Below, piece by piece: positions 11,742 to 25,600 of a stretch of 64,000 bases of DNA. Under the pieces are notes generated by a model. The model was given only the letters and a program-made list of their open reading frames with translations. It was not told the DNA's origin and did not search any database. The stretch's first letter is position 1. Each line of letters opens with the position of its first letter. The stretch is from Burhinus oedicnemus. Taxonomy: Eukaryota > Chordata > Aves > Charadriiformes > Burhinidae. The stretch lies in contig VFFE01009084.1 of the NCBI GenBank assembly GCA_008921705.1, positions 2,311,139 to 2,375,138 on the forward strand, given 5' to 3'. The position numbers and the translations under genes were made by a program.

Positions 11742-12850
11742 AGGAACATAAGAACGGCTGTACTGGATCACATCAGACTCCATCTAGCCGACATCCTGTT
11801 ACCCAAGAGTGAGTGCCCAGGGAGGAGTACTGGGTATAGAAGGCTGTTGGGTTGATGAGGCATAATTTCCCCTTTGTACATGCAAACTGACTACTCCCAA
11901 TCACCTTCTTGTCCTTCATTTGTCTCAAAATGGTTTAAAGGATTATTTGCTCTATCACCTTCTCAGGGATTGTTGTGGGCTGACAAGATCCTCCTTTCCC
12001 TTCTTGAAGATGGAAGTGACGTTTGCTTTCTTCCAGTCCATAGGAACCTCTCCTGATCACCATGACCTTTCAAAAATTATCAAGAATGCCCTTGCAACAA
12101 CACTGGCACTTGTGGTGACATGCCTTCAGGCCCAATGGACTTGTATCGGTCCATTCTGTTTAAATATTCCCTAACCTGATCCTCCTCCATCCAGGGTAAG
12201 TCTTCCTTGCTCTAGACTCTCCCACTGGTCTTGGGAGCCCAGGATCCCTGAAGGTCAGTCTTACCAGTAAGGACTATGGTGAAGGAGTCATCAAATACCT
12301 TAGCCCTTTCCACAACCTTTGTTACCACGTCCCCTGCCCCTTTCGGCAGTGAGCACACGTTTTCCGTGTGGTGCTCCCTATTACTGTTGATGTACTTGCA
12401 CAAACCTTCACATCTCTCACATTCAGGTCAATGGGATTTGGCTTTCCTAACCTTGTCCTTGCATGCTTTGACAGTGTTTCTATATTCCTCTTGGGTTGCT
12501 GGACCCAGTTTCCACCTCTTGTATGCTTCCTGTCTGAGTTTAGTCAGGAGCAGGTTGTTCATCCATGCAGGTCTCCTGCCACCTTTGCTTGATTTCCTCT
12601 CATTGGGATAGACCTTTCTTGATCTTGGAGGAGGTGACCCTTGAAAAGAAACCATCTCTTCTGGATCCCTCTTCTCTCCAAAACTGTGTCCTGTGGGATT
12701 CTTCCAAGCAGATCCCTGCTCTCCTGAAGTCTAGGCTTGTGATCTTGCTTTTGCCTAGCTCCCTCCTCTCAAGATCCAGAATTCCACCATTTCGTGATCA
12801 CTGCACTACAACCAAGGCTGCCCACAATCTTCAAATCCCCAACTGGTTGT
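11742..12850 (-). mobile_element. Decayed CR1 LINE with ORF2 endonuclease/RT region
   Basis: Read on the minus strand this is an internal CR1 ORF2 fragment with several frameshifts and stops. Near 12779-12808 it begins with the endonuclease end SDHEMVEF (degenerate). At 12428-12655 it reads KSSKGGRRPAWMNNLLLTKL then YKRWK...EEYRNTVKACKDKVRKAK. At 12212-12403 it reads YINSNREHHTENV and later VLTGKTDLQ. Near 12000-12080 is the segment equivalent to GEVPEDWKKANVTSIFKK of intact CR1, and at about 11868-11920 MKDKKVIGSSQ. A separate piece at 11742-11800 matches a CR1-type 3' tail in reverse ('acataagaacggc...tactgg...tccatctagc'). The copy is non-functional and internally deleted between the RT and the tail. 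Confidence 0.85.
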
Positions 12851-12854
12851 GATC

Positions 12855-15800
12855 CATGTGGACTAAAAATGAATTATATATTATAGCATAGGATAAGCTC
12901 TAGGTTACTCATTAGCTGCCTACAGATAGGTGCATACTTAAAAAGAAAAATGTGCACCAAGAATAATATTTAAGAAACCCATGCTCACTGCCACTGTGTT
13001 TAGGCAACCGGAAGAAAAAAACCACCTTAACTGAAAACATTTATGGCAGGCTTCTTAGACACATGTCTGAAGGCAGTATCAGGATCAAAAGAAAAAATTT
13101 TAAATGCTTGGAGTCCCAAAAAGCTACAATTGCCATCTATTTTATAATGTAATACCTGGATGGCTTATTTGTTTTCTAATATTTATTGTCTTCATGGGAA
13201 CAAGAGTTCCAGCCATTACTTTCTGTTTCTGAGTGAAACTGCAGGAGATTAGCCTTGTCTCTCAGGGCTTCCACCTATTCCTTTTGACAAAGCACTGCTG
13301 CAGTACAGAAAAATTTCTGTTCTTTTTTCCTCCACCTTAATTTCTAGTAAATTTTATCTAGTGGGTTGGAAAAATTGTGAGAATGGACTTACTCATAATA
13401 TTTCTATTTCCTCTCCTGGCAGATACACATATCTGCAGTTCGGGATTCATGTGTTTATGTTTGATCATCAAGTATTTTCTAAATTCAGAAAAGCTTCACG
13501 TCACTTGTTATTTTATCCAAACTGCTCTTCACTAGAAAAATGCAGATGGAGACAGCAACTTAACAAGCTAACTGTAAATGTTGACGTTCTGCATCCACAG
13601 GGTTGCAAAAGCTTTCACTGCATTTGGCTTATGAAACTACTTTTGAACGCAAGCCACAAATATGCTAAACGTTAACTAGGATTCTATAGTGAGCCCTGTA
13701 TCCTGTGGCAATGTTGGGGAAATCCTAACCATGCTAAGGACGTACATACTGAGCAATGCCATTTCTCATACTGGAAGTAACATGCTTTCCAACACTGATA
13801 TCTGTGCTTGCACTGGTACAGTGAAGGGAGTTTTCCCTAGCATTGCCAGGGCAGACAACCAAGCTAATAGGAAGAACAAAGGGAAAGGAAAAGATTCCTC
13901 TGACTACAGCATTAGGCTGAACTTCTGGTCTCTCTCGGCTCTAGCACAGACTTGAACTGTGGGCATGAACTTGGGCAAATCATTTAATATTTCCACAGCT
14001 GAGACTGACATCTCTAGAATAAGAAAGATAACATTGTGCTTCTATCAACTTTTGTCTGTTCTGTCAAATTAGATGAAAAAAATCACAGGTAGATTTTTTG
14101 GAGGGAGGTGCTTAGCCGAAGAGCATTAGCTGGGGTATCTGAGGAGTACTGTTATATGGAACTGCAGTGCTTTACTAGATTATACACAACATGCTATTGT
14201 AAATATGTATGCTTAACAGACTGTATAAGGTTTCAATGATAGGTGCCTTAAAATCATATTTTCTATAAACTCCCAAGAAAAACTCTATCATTTGAAGAAA
14301 AATCTAGGTTTTGCTTTCAGTTTGAAGCACAATCAGTCATAAGGCAATATGATTATATGACTTCGAAAAGAGGGCAAGATGGGATAGTGATGGCTTCAGG
14401 AATTCTAATATTCAGGGATTACCAGTAAGGCATCTAATTTATTTGTTTGACTATTACTGTTTGTCTTTTCGGAACTCTGCTGGGGAGCAAGGACTGTCTC
14501 ACCTTTGTCTGGAGAGCCATTAGAATAACCTGGCTGTCACCAGCGTTCAAGAAATAATTCAACACATGTCCAGGAACAGAGGGATATTCACTGTGCCATG
14601 ACACGTTAGCAGAGATGTCAGGCAGAGGTCAAATTTGTGCAGAATCAGTTAAGTGTGAACAGGTGCAACCAGACCACCATGAAATAACTCTCTGGTTAAG
14701 TCGTTCTAAATGAGGCATGAGATGCTCTACCCCAGTGGTATTTGTAACCCTAAACCATCCTGTAGCCACAGTGTATCTGACACTATTCCTAAAGCAAGCA
14801 AGCAAGAGAAATGGACATCCTTAATTACTGCTGCATCATGAAAAATATTTATCCTGTTAATATTGTGGATTGCTCCCTGATGTGGGAGTAATCAAAGGAT
14901 ATTTTCCTTTCCTACTGTTATTGAATGAAAGGACAAAAATTGTAAGTAGTCCACATGTGGGGTGGCATCCTTTCACCAGATCATTTCATCAGGGTGGGAA
15001 AGATTCAAGAGGATTATTTTGTACTTCATGCAACAAAAAAATGGCTCTGTGAGCCCAACACATAGCTGTCCCACAACCTGCAGGAGGCTGTACCATTGCT
15101 CACTAAGTCTCAGTGGCCTCACACCAACTTAAAACCTCTAGGCTTTTCCACTTAACTCAGGAATTAATTCATTCACACTGTGTTGGCATTGAGCAATGGA
15201 GATGCAGTAAACACCGAGGCTAAGATCCTTTAGCAAAACAGCATCAAGACCTAGCTAAAGCATGTCTAGCTCCCCTCTGCCCTGTATCTTCAGTTCCCTC
15301 TACTGAAAACTGAGCATAGGAATGGAAAATTAGTGTCTGCTTGGGTCCTGCTCTGATCTCAGACAGGATGTTGCCAGGGCATACCCCCACGGCCAGAAGC
15401 CCAAGAGCACACCAGTTTATGCATAGTCCTGCTGGAATTGTGGGCTTTGCCTCTTCCCCATGCACCTTGCAAAGTGTCACTCAGGTGAAAGTGTGCCCAC
15501 TGTGCCTTGCTTTCTGTGTATCATATAATACAAAAGCAAGCAAAATATAAATTACACACTTTTCCATTTCTAGGGCTCCTTTTGCAGTTCTGAAAACTGA
15601 ATATGGATTTTAAGAAGTCCTGCTGCCTGCCTCTCTCCACTGTTAACTTGCATTTGCAAGGTGCATTCTGAAAGCTTCCTTACTACTACATTAATTCATA
15701 ACCATTTAGCCCTTGGCATGCTGGAAGGTACATGTTGCCAGTGGGAAAATCTGAGAAAAGAAAATGTTAGTGGCTGACCCACTGGGTAATGCAGCTTTTT

Positions 15801-18800
15801 CTGGTATAGAATAAAAATCTATAACATTATATCCATATCAAGACATAAGTACACACACTTACACAAACAAGCCAGCATTGCTAATGCATCATGGGTTTTA
15901 AGAGCTTTCACATCTTTGGGAACAGGGAAAAATCCTGTTGTGTGGATTCTCTCATGTCTAAAAAGGCTCCTTTCATGATACAGCCTTTTCTGCATTGGGA
16001 GAGTATAGGCATGGTAAAAGGGTCTTTCTTTGCTGCCCAGCTGCTTATTTTTGTCACGTTTGTAGGAAACAGAACTGAGCCATTTACCTGTCCATCAACT
16101 CTGACTAAAACAGAGCAAGGTTTTCAAAAGTACTTCAGGATCTCACACACATACGAACCCATAGTGAGATTTCCAGACTCCTTTTCTTTAGAAAGCCAGG
16201 CTAATTGTGTACTGTGTTGTATCCCACACTGAAGTCTAGGAAGTCAGGCAAAGTATAAATTGATGCTGAATTTGACTTAGTGTTTTGATATTCAGATGTG
16301 TGCTAAGTGCAAATAAATTTAAATACTGTGGAGCCAATTTTGGATTATTTGTTCATTGTTTCTTAACACAACTTTTAATCTGCTGTGGACAATTCTGTTT
16401 CTTCCTTTTTAGGAAGTGTCTTAAAGATACAATTTAAACTATCTCATAAAAAGTTCATCACTCTCAGGCAGAGATATGTACAATTGGGCTTGTGCATGGC
16501 TATTTTTTGGATTCTGTGAACTGTTTCCTTTTAGGGGAAAATCTATTGACAGGGCAAACTTCCACTAGTCTTCATTCAAGGGAGGTAGATATATACTATT
16601 TTCATTCTATACCTCCTTGTTCATATTCGTTATACTTTCTACCAGCATTAAATTGATATTAAAATTATTAGGTGATACATGCTAGCTTTTCAGATCAGCC
16701 AGGTCTTTTCATTTATGTATGCAAAAAGTCTGCACATGATAGAGTCAAAGTAGGGAGGACACACACTCTGAAATATTGAACTTCGATATTTTCCTTCTAA
16801 AACTCATGCAATAATCCATTAAATCACATTTCCTGATTAAAGCTACATTTCTTTTGAATGTGTTTTCCTGTCCAGTTAAAGTGCTTTTCTAGTTACAAAT
16901 GTGTGTATGATGTAGGAGAATTCAAAAAGGTATGAAGCTTTTTTCACAGTTAGAAAGCTGCGCTACTGGGAAATATCCTTAGATATTCTAACTGAACAAA
17001 CCAAGAGTTCATAACTTAAGCTGCAAAAGAATACCTTAAAAAGCAAAATATGACACAGTTTTGGTAGTTTTCCTTCTTTCCTCAAGGCAAGATGTTGCTT
17101 TAAATAGGATTTCACATACATTCTATAAAACTCAGTGATGACTGTACTTGATAAAGAAGAGGAAGAAAAGAAATAAAGAGATATTTCAAATTCATCCATA
17201 AAGCTGTAACAATTTACACCTGTGAGGGATTCTCACAGTACCAATTAGGGTTGAGGAAATTAGGATTTCTCTACTGTAAGACTGCTTAACAAATCAAAAG
17301 CTGTAGATCTGACCTGAGGATAAGTGAACTCCATGGTGCTCTGTGAATTTTTCATGTTGAATATCCTTCAGATCATTTTTACAATGAAGCAGTGTTTAGC
17401 TCCTGTGGAATGAAGGAAGAATTATCACTTTAAAATATATTATCTACATATCTGAGTGGTTGTCAGAAAGCAATCAGAAAATAGAACTGTCTATAGGAAG
17501 CTGTATGAGTTTATAATGCTCCAGTGGTTCTGGGTTTGCCCCCTTCCTCTTCCCCCACAGTTCCCTGCAACAAGACCACAGTCAAGTACTAAGTGTGTCT
17601 TTCTTCTGGCCACCACCCCTTCACCCGTCTAGAGCACAAGAAATGTATGCAAAAATGAATACTGAGTTGGGAGAATACCCACTTAGATTTCCAGTAATAC
17701 ATAGGTGGCCTTGGAAGTTTCACATTCAGCCCAGTTTAGACCATGGATCTGAAACGTAACCATAACAGGATCTTACTCTGAAATAACATGATTCAGTGCT
17801 CCTCAGAAAGAATCAGGTATCTCTTGAACTCATAGATAATCACCACTTGTTTTCTATGGTAACTTATCCCTGATGTTTATCTTGGTGGAATTTCAAGATG
17901 ATCTCATAAATCTTCTTCATCTCATCCATTTATAGGATTGTTTTCCCCTTCTCTTATTTGCACTGCTAGATCCAACTGGCCCAAACCCTCTCTACAGTAA
18001 CTGCTTTACACCAGAGATAATTTTTTTATTGTGTTTTATAAATAAATAGTTTAGATCTTTGGGTAAGATTACCCGCTAACTGAATACGCTGAAAGAGAAT
18101 AACATACTTTTATAGTCTGCCTGCAAGCACTTACTGTACTAGATGAACAGTTTCTTCTGATCAGACAAAATATAATGAGGAATTTAAAACCAGCACATCT
18201 AAACCTGATCATAAAGAGATGTGGCTCTAATGCTTTGCTTCTATCTGTCTGTTTCAGACTTGTGAAGAGGAATCAGTCATTTTAAGACAAGCCACACACC
18301 CAAGCAAGGCCTTGCTGTGTTGCATGGAAATGCGGCAGCCCAGCAGACACCTCTGGGTCTCTCTTCAGCAGTAGGACAGGAAAAAGACAGAATATCTTTA
18401 AAGACCCTTTTTATCTGTTCTGACTAGAGGGTCAGAAGGACTTGCATTGATAGCATTAGAATACAAGGCCATGATGAAAGTCTAAGAAGTTATGTATAGT
18501 CTCCGGATGTAGTACAACAAAAAGAGAATTCTAGGAACAGTCATAAGCTTGATCGTATGTAAAGGCAATGTCTTTTTGCCAAGTTATTTATTAATACAGC
18601 ACTGCAAAACTTAAAGTAGCTCTGAAATTATATTTCTAAGTGCCTAAGATGTCTTAGAACAGATACCCTAGAGGAAACTACTCCAGGAAATGGTGAAGAA
18701 TGCTTCATTAAAGTTAGACACCTGCCTGTGTTTCTCAAAAAAGTTTTAAAAATTAGCATTTTGTAACAGTTATGAAAATCACAACCACATTTTCCCTGCT

Positions 18801-19140
18801 CACTCTCTCTCCCCGGCTGTAGAAATAATGAAAAGATCGTTAAAATCAGAACGTGTCTACATGCCTATAAAGCTTACTGTAGGAAATCAAGCAAATGAGT
18901 TTTATATTTAGTTAAGAATGCAGTGAGATCTGAAGCTCATCCTTAGTTCTACAAGTAACATATTCCAAATGTAGTAGAGCCAAGTCCCTGTCTCTCTTGC
19001 TCGTGAGGGAGCTTGGAGTTATTTCATTGTTCTTGTGGAATGCAGCTGCTGTGTGAAGGTCCTGCTCACAGCTGGAGAGGCAATGGCTGGAGTTATTTCA
19101 GTACATGTTTGTTTGCAGACTGGGTCTTAAAAAGATAAAA
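12855..19140. other. Intergenic, no gene seen
   Basis: This is AT-rich sequence with one MIR-like SINE relic at 13905-14060 and a possible second short SINE or LINE tail near 14465-14515. The open frames (for example 15244-15480 on the minus strand and 15891-16232 on the plus strand) lack domains, have no exon-like splice context and are considered chance. Confidence 0.6.
13905..14060 (+). mobile_element. MIR-like SINE relic
   Basis: The stretch reads 'ctcggctctagcacagactt', then 'gaacttgggcaaatcattta', then 'cacagctgagactgacat', and matches the MIR core order (cggctctgccac, then acttgggcaagttacttaa, then gcctcagtttcctcat). The copy is very divergent, as expected for a SINE family old enough to be shared across amniotes. 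Confidence 0.6.
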
Positions 19141-19160
19141 CTGCATAAAGTATCCCAGTT

Positions 19161-19620
19161 ATCAAGACCAATCCCCCACATCATAGCTAGTCCCATGATA
19201 GCTAGTCTCTTTCATGGCTAGGTCAAACTCCATCTTAAACCCTTTGTTTCCACTGCTTCTGTTGTAACTCCAGCATTTCACTCTTGCAGCAACCTTCTCC
19301 TTGTTATTCCGGACTAAAATCATTAAGGGTCAGTTTGTACCCTTGTGCCAGTGCTGTCTTTTATCCTAAATAGGTTTTCCTCCTAGTGTTTAGCCCTCTT
19401 CACCAGTGTATTTGTTGACAGCATTCATTTTCTCCCTCGATCTTAATTTTCCTAGACTAAACAAGCTGCTCTATTTAAATCTCTTAAAAGGCCTTTCATT
19501 CCCTGATGATCCTTCCAGCACTTTTCTGCAAACATTCAAATTTAAGTTCATCTTTCCTGGACATAGATGATTACGCAGTTTCCCAAAAGTGGTTTCACTA
19601 GTGCCGGGACTTCCCAATTC
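19161..19620 (-). mobile_element. Ancient CR1/L3-type LINE 3' region, antisense
   Basis: In plus-strand order it contains 'gtttagccctcttcaccagt', 'cctagactaaacaagctgct', 'ttcattccctgatgatcctt' and 'agcacttttctgcaaacatt'. This is the same order as the reverse complement of old CR1/L3-type elements ('...tggccaagctaaacaagcccag...cctgatcatccttgtagccctcctctgc...'). The copy is degenerate with no open frame. Confidence 0.6.
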
Positions 19621-19624
19621 ATAC

Positions 19625-22600
19625 TGGAAAAGCCTGCTAGAGTTTTGATTAGCATTAGTGATTCCCTATAACCTGCATGAAACGAGAAGCCACTATAGAC
19701 TGCAAAGCAGTGAAGTGAGATGCTAGTGCTGGCTTTTGTAGCTAAGTAGAAAGCCTGCCATGTGGTGAACCAATTAGAGGCTACATTAGTGTATGTGTTT
19801 TTATTCCTAGCTAAGTGTTATGGTAACATAGTCCTGAATTCCTGAACTTAGAGATCACTGTTGTCAGGCCTACTTCTGAAATGGAAGTCCAGCCTTAGGC
19901 ATAAGTAAACTTTATTTGGATACCTAATAGCACTGAAATGCTTGAAAGAACCTAAAGGTTGTTGAGCACTTGTGTGAATTAGATGTTTTTCCACAGTACT
20001 TCCCTCGTCTTGCTACAAGGCCATCTTTGTGTCCCCCTTGCTTCCAGCTGGCTGTTCTCAAAGCAGTGGTTGATTTTGCTTTGATAGAAAGCTGGAGGGT
20101 TGTGCCATGTCCATTTGAAAGGAAGACCCTGCAGACCTGAGTACTATCCACCCACTATTAGTGCAGTATGCTGCCTTGCCACCCACCCTCATGCACCATG
20201 ACCCAAACTGAAGCAGCAAAACAATTGGTTCTCTGCAGGTCTGTTACGGAGCGCAGAGCTGTTGTCACCAGTAAATCCTCATGAAGTAAAAGGATGCACC
20301 TGAGCTACAACCCTCCAGCACATTTGTGGTGGTAAGAAATCTTGGAGAGTTTTCATGCAGTTTCTATCTCATCCTTTATTGATAAGGTGTTGTGGGGTCC
20401 CACAGATCTGAGAAGGCTGGAATCCGATACAGCTGAACCACCACTGAGAGTCATCCTCAGGACTGGGGGAAATGGAAGCATACCACAGAGGTAGCTCTCA
20501 ACCCTTTAGAAACAGTGGCTATGAATGTATTGTGTGGGTATGATTCTCATTTTCTGAGACAATGTCTCATTTTTTTATGCCATTGTGAAGGGGGAAAAAA
20601 TTCATCTTGAGTGTTTCTAGACAGATCTAGTTGCAAAATCTGGTGAAAACCTGGTGTCATTTAAAGTAATGGCAAAACTCCTTTTGACTTTCCTGGGCCC
20701 TAGGTGGCCTGGATGTTAACCGTAAGGTATAATATCACAGCTTCTATTTGTTATCCTCTTTGGTAAAGCCAAAAATTCTGTACATGGCTTACTTTTAATG
20801 GATTTTAATAGCTGTAATGCAAATATTATTGCAGAGAAGGTGAATTATAGCTATATGTGACAATTGAGCAAGGGATCCTTAGCTGCTGAGAATTGTCACA
20901 GCTTAGCTGAAATCACATTATGTTAGCAAAGAATGTTCCCCACACACTTAACGCACAGGAATAGCAAAGGTGTTAGGAACTTTAAATGTGTGGGAAGCAA
21001 CTTAATGATTCACTTTGGTTTAGTGTTGGGAAGCCCCAGCTTCACGTATCGTAGTTGTTCGCTAGACTATGTTAGAGAAACTGAGTAATATACTCGAATG
21101 TAAAACGTATCAACTTTGAAAGAAATGAAGCCATTGTTGTATATTACTGGCTGCGAGCACAGACCCACAAGCAACGAATTAATGTGGAAAAATTACTGGA
21201 AACTCATATTTAAAATATTATACCTTCCAAAGTAATTTCTACAAGCAGTAAGAATTAATGCATTGTGAACAAAACAGTGTTTTCACTATAAACATTTAAA
21301 AAGGAAAAAGGTTCAGCACAAAAAGTCTGCAGTTAAATCTATGATGATTTAGGCTTTTTAAGTGCTAATAATTTATGAAGACGCTCAAGGGTTTTCACAA
21401 GAATAACTCCATGCTCACTCGTTTTGAAGCAACTTGGGGTTTTCCTTTTGTTTTCAATTTGTTCTAGTCGCATTCCTTCTGAGTGGGAAAAATAAACCAA
21501 GTATTTCTAAGATATAAATAGTTTAGGATGAGATGAGTAATTAAGTGAGAAGAAACCAGAGTTGATTGGTAATAGATCTAAGTGACATTACAATGAAATT
21601 TCATTCTTTCCTACTAGCTCAGCATCGAGGAGGTGATGATTTTATGAAACAATGCTCCATAAAAATACAATGTATTGCAGAACATTATTATACCTCCTCC
21701 TAAAATAAAAAGTAACAACAAAAAATAAATAGGAATACTACCTTTTAGTTTACAGAAGTCATGCAAACTGTAGCACATTAGGTCATTTCAAGAGTTTTTC
21801 CAGGTGTTCTTGATGCAATTTTGGATCTTAGGAAACCAGCCACCCCCACACTAAATAAGCCTTACTTTTCTCCAGCTGTCACCAGCTCTCACTCACCTGC
21901 CTGCTTTGGAACCTGCTCCTTCTCAGCAGCAGGAATAGTAGCTGGTAAGGAGGAGGCACATTTTTCATAGTTTGGCACCCTTCTCTTTACACCTTTGATA
22001 TTTAGGTTTTCTTCCCTCAATACGTAACAGTACAAAGAAAAAGACCATCAAGGAATCAAATAGTTTAGGCCTACTGTTTACTCCAAAGTTAATAATGCTC
22101 ACATTCCTCTAATAGAATCAGTAAATAGATGTAAATACATGTAAAATGTCAATACAGGTATTTGTTTTATTGAATTAATTGGTTATTTAGAGAAGTTATT
22201 TTAATTTCTCTTTCAAGAATCCTAAACAGACAATGATTGAAATGAAGCACATTGGCTCTACGTTGTCTTGCCATACTCCATTTTTACTTCTACTTTCCTG
22301 TAGACTGAGTATCAATGTGTCTTTTATGGTAAAATAAAAGAGCTTAAATGAACTGAAAAGAAATTATTACGGCTTCCTGGATCCTCTTTTGCCATCCACT
22401 ACCTAACATGCTTGAATTTTCCTTCAGTGTGAAAGATCTGTGCTATACAAGTATATATTGCAAGCTACTTTACATCACTGATGGAGAGACTATTTTAAAG
22501 GTTAAAGATCAAAAAGTGAGTTCTAATTTAAAGGAGCAAGTGCCAAGTGAAGAATATAACACACCACTGTTACTGGGGGAGTCACATTCACTTCACCTAG

Positions 22601-25600
22601 TAGGAGAATGAAGCTCATTGATAAAAAATGTATGCCTTTCCTCCATACTGTACAACAGTTTTGTAAAGTTAGGTTCAGGGAACAGGGGAAGGGCTTATTG
22701 TTTATTATTCCTGGATGAGCCATAGATTGCTAGATGACCCTTATCTACACTAGTTTTACAGCTACAAGGTTTTACAGAATTTCCTTAGTGCAGATGAACA
22801 TGCTTATTCAAATAGAGCTTATTCTAGAAGCTGTATTAGCTATTTCAGTGTAATGCATTTACACATGGGTGTCCACCCAACAGCCTTTCCTGCATATAAC
22901 TATTTTGGTAAAAGAGTACACCTCTAATCAAAACAGTAATAACAGTAAAACTTTTCAAAGTATATCAGATTTCAATGACCTTTTGATTCTCAATAGTCTT
23001 GCAGTGGAAACTTCTCTCTCTTCCATTTTAGGAAACGCTGGTCAAGATTAATTTATCTCAGAGGAAGATCATCACAGGGAAACAATAGATTGGACAATAG
23101 AGATCTTGAGACCTCAGTCACACAACTGATGTGAACGTCAAATCTATTGATACGAAAGTCAATGTGAAAAAACATAAAATTATCAAAACTGGGAATGCTG
23201 GAAGGTTAAATGTAAAAATAGTCATTTTAAGCTCTAAAACAAGCCAAATATTTGTGCAACTTAGAAGCACCATTGAAACTATTCAGTAACACAGGAACGC
23301 TATCTGGGGTAAAGCAAAGCTCAGGTTCATTTATACTACCTCCTGTTATTGTAAAAGAATATTGTTAGAGAATATACAGATGATGGTAAGTTTAGAACGA
23401 TTACCTGCTGAACTTGTAATGGAAGGATTATGCCTAGCTGGAGAGCTGTTCTTTGGGAAAGCTTGTGCTCTCCTTGGATTTCTGCTGGTAGTAAGGTATC
23501 ATCTCCTTGCCATTCACAGCAACATTTTCCTTCTTATCTGCAATGAAGATGACTGCAAAGGAAAGGGGAAAAATGGTGAGGTTACCAACTTTTGTCAGTA
23601 GGAGAAAGTATAGTAGTTGAAAAGAGCCTTGTAAGTGGGTTTATGTGCTCTGTCCTGACAAAGACTCCACAGCTTGTGCTTCTCTTTTGCCTTCATAGCA
23701 GAAATATTGCATATATGTCAAATAGTCCATCCCACAGGCTCACTGAAACAAAAGTGGTCTCCTTAGCAACAGCCTTTGAGACACAAGGAGGAAATTCCCC
23801 AGTCTCTCTGACCTGGAGGCTTGAACCCTCCCTCTGGGGACCAGCTGCTGTCTTTTGTCTCTAGCTTCATTTTTAAAACATTTTAGCTTTGATCTGTGTT
23901 TATATTGACAAAAAGAATCTGTATAAAACAAATGAGGAAAGCTCAGCTGTATATGCCTGCAGGCTGCCTAGCAGCAAGAGCTGGAAGCAACAATGCTGAT
24001 GATTGATAGAAATCTTCAGCATATTCCATTGACATATAGAGACAAGTAAACTGGCACTATTGCTGTCTTTCAGTATTTCTTACAAACAAGGTGAAGTATA
24101 CACTTCCACATGGACAGACAGCAAAGGCCGCTTACATTCTCTCTTCTGTGCAGACCTATAGTTTTATTGGACCTGACTTCAACACCAGTCCTACAAATAT
24201 TTACTTGTGTTTAATTTCAAATACATGAGAAATCTATTGATGCTAGGTGATATTTGTAAACCATTGCAAGACCAGGGCCCCTATAATATCTGCCTGATAC
24301 ATCCATGCCAGCCTACTGCAATACGAGGAACTACATTAATATGCCAGTTCTGCTGCTGCTGGCCTTTTATGTGGAAAAAGTTACTAGGTCATTGAATTAC
24401 CACTTTTTGGCAGCTGTAGTGCAAAAAGAGCCTGAGAAAGCAAGTGTAAATCAAAAAATTCACACTGTCATGCTCTGGGAAAGCCATTTAAGGAACAGGC
24501 CTGAATCCCACCTGTATCTATTCAGTTAGCTTGCAGCTGGTAAAAAAAGAAGTGGCATTAAAAAGCAGTTGATGCTGCTACTCATAGAAAAGCTCTAGTC
24601 CAAGGAATGCTGACAGGGTTATGGTCATGGCTGAGTGACCAAACGGGCTGAGGGTACCTCCTAATGAAGTGGCCATGGAAGTTTTGATGCAGGGTCCTTG
24701 TTGTTGCCTTTTGCCAGGATTTCTCTCAATGTTGAGCTGTCTGCCACTAATAAATGGATACTTCAGAAAAGGAATGATATGCTATCTCTGGTCAGAGTTT
24801 TGATGATGCATTGCACTGGCTGGCAATGAGGAAGCCTGGTCCAATGCCAGGTTAGATGAAAAGCTCTTGTGCATATACATGTTTATACTCTAGTTTGCTT
24901 TCTGCCCCAACAAGTGACTGAGTGAGCCAATGCCTAGGATCAAGTTTGTTTCCCTTGGTGGGAGCACAGCAGTAACATTAAATGTGCTGCTTGTCTCATT
25001 CTGCTTGTGCTTCACTGCCTGAGAAGACCTACAGAACATGCTAGTTTATGAACCTGCTTTTACCTCCATTTCTTCCTGCACTGTTATTCATGAGGTGGGA
25101 ACACAAGGCAGTTTATGCAAATACTCCACTGTGTAAATCAGTCTGGCTCTAAAACTGAACGCTAAAATGCAACTTATAAGTAAGCACATCTAAAACTGAT
25201 ATTGAGGTGGAATTACTGCTCTGCTCTGAAATGGTTTTGTTAAGAATGCAAATAAGTTAGTGTTAGCTTGAGACATTTTCATCTGTTACTTTATTTTTAA
25301 GAAAAAGAAAACATGCTAGTAGTGCTAGCAAACATCAGACCTAAGCAATTTCATAGGGTGATTATACAGCAGAGTTCTGGAAACCTTCTGTCTACTGCAG
25401 CTCCTAGATATTAACACAAGCAGACTAAACATTTGTACCCTGTTTGTACTGCCAGCTGACAAATGAAGGTAATTAATAGGCAGCTATAAGGTGGCAGAGT
25501 CTGGAAAATACCAAAACTTGTCGTTCTGAAATGCATAGCACTGATGCCAGAATATTGATTTAACTGCATTACTGTTGCTAAGTAATCTTGTATAATTTTA

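Noticed and set aside
12276..12852. Plus-strand frames of 74-111 codons
   Set aside because: They are antisense to CR1 ORF2, whose minus-strand peptide is clearly recognisable.
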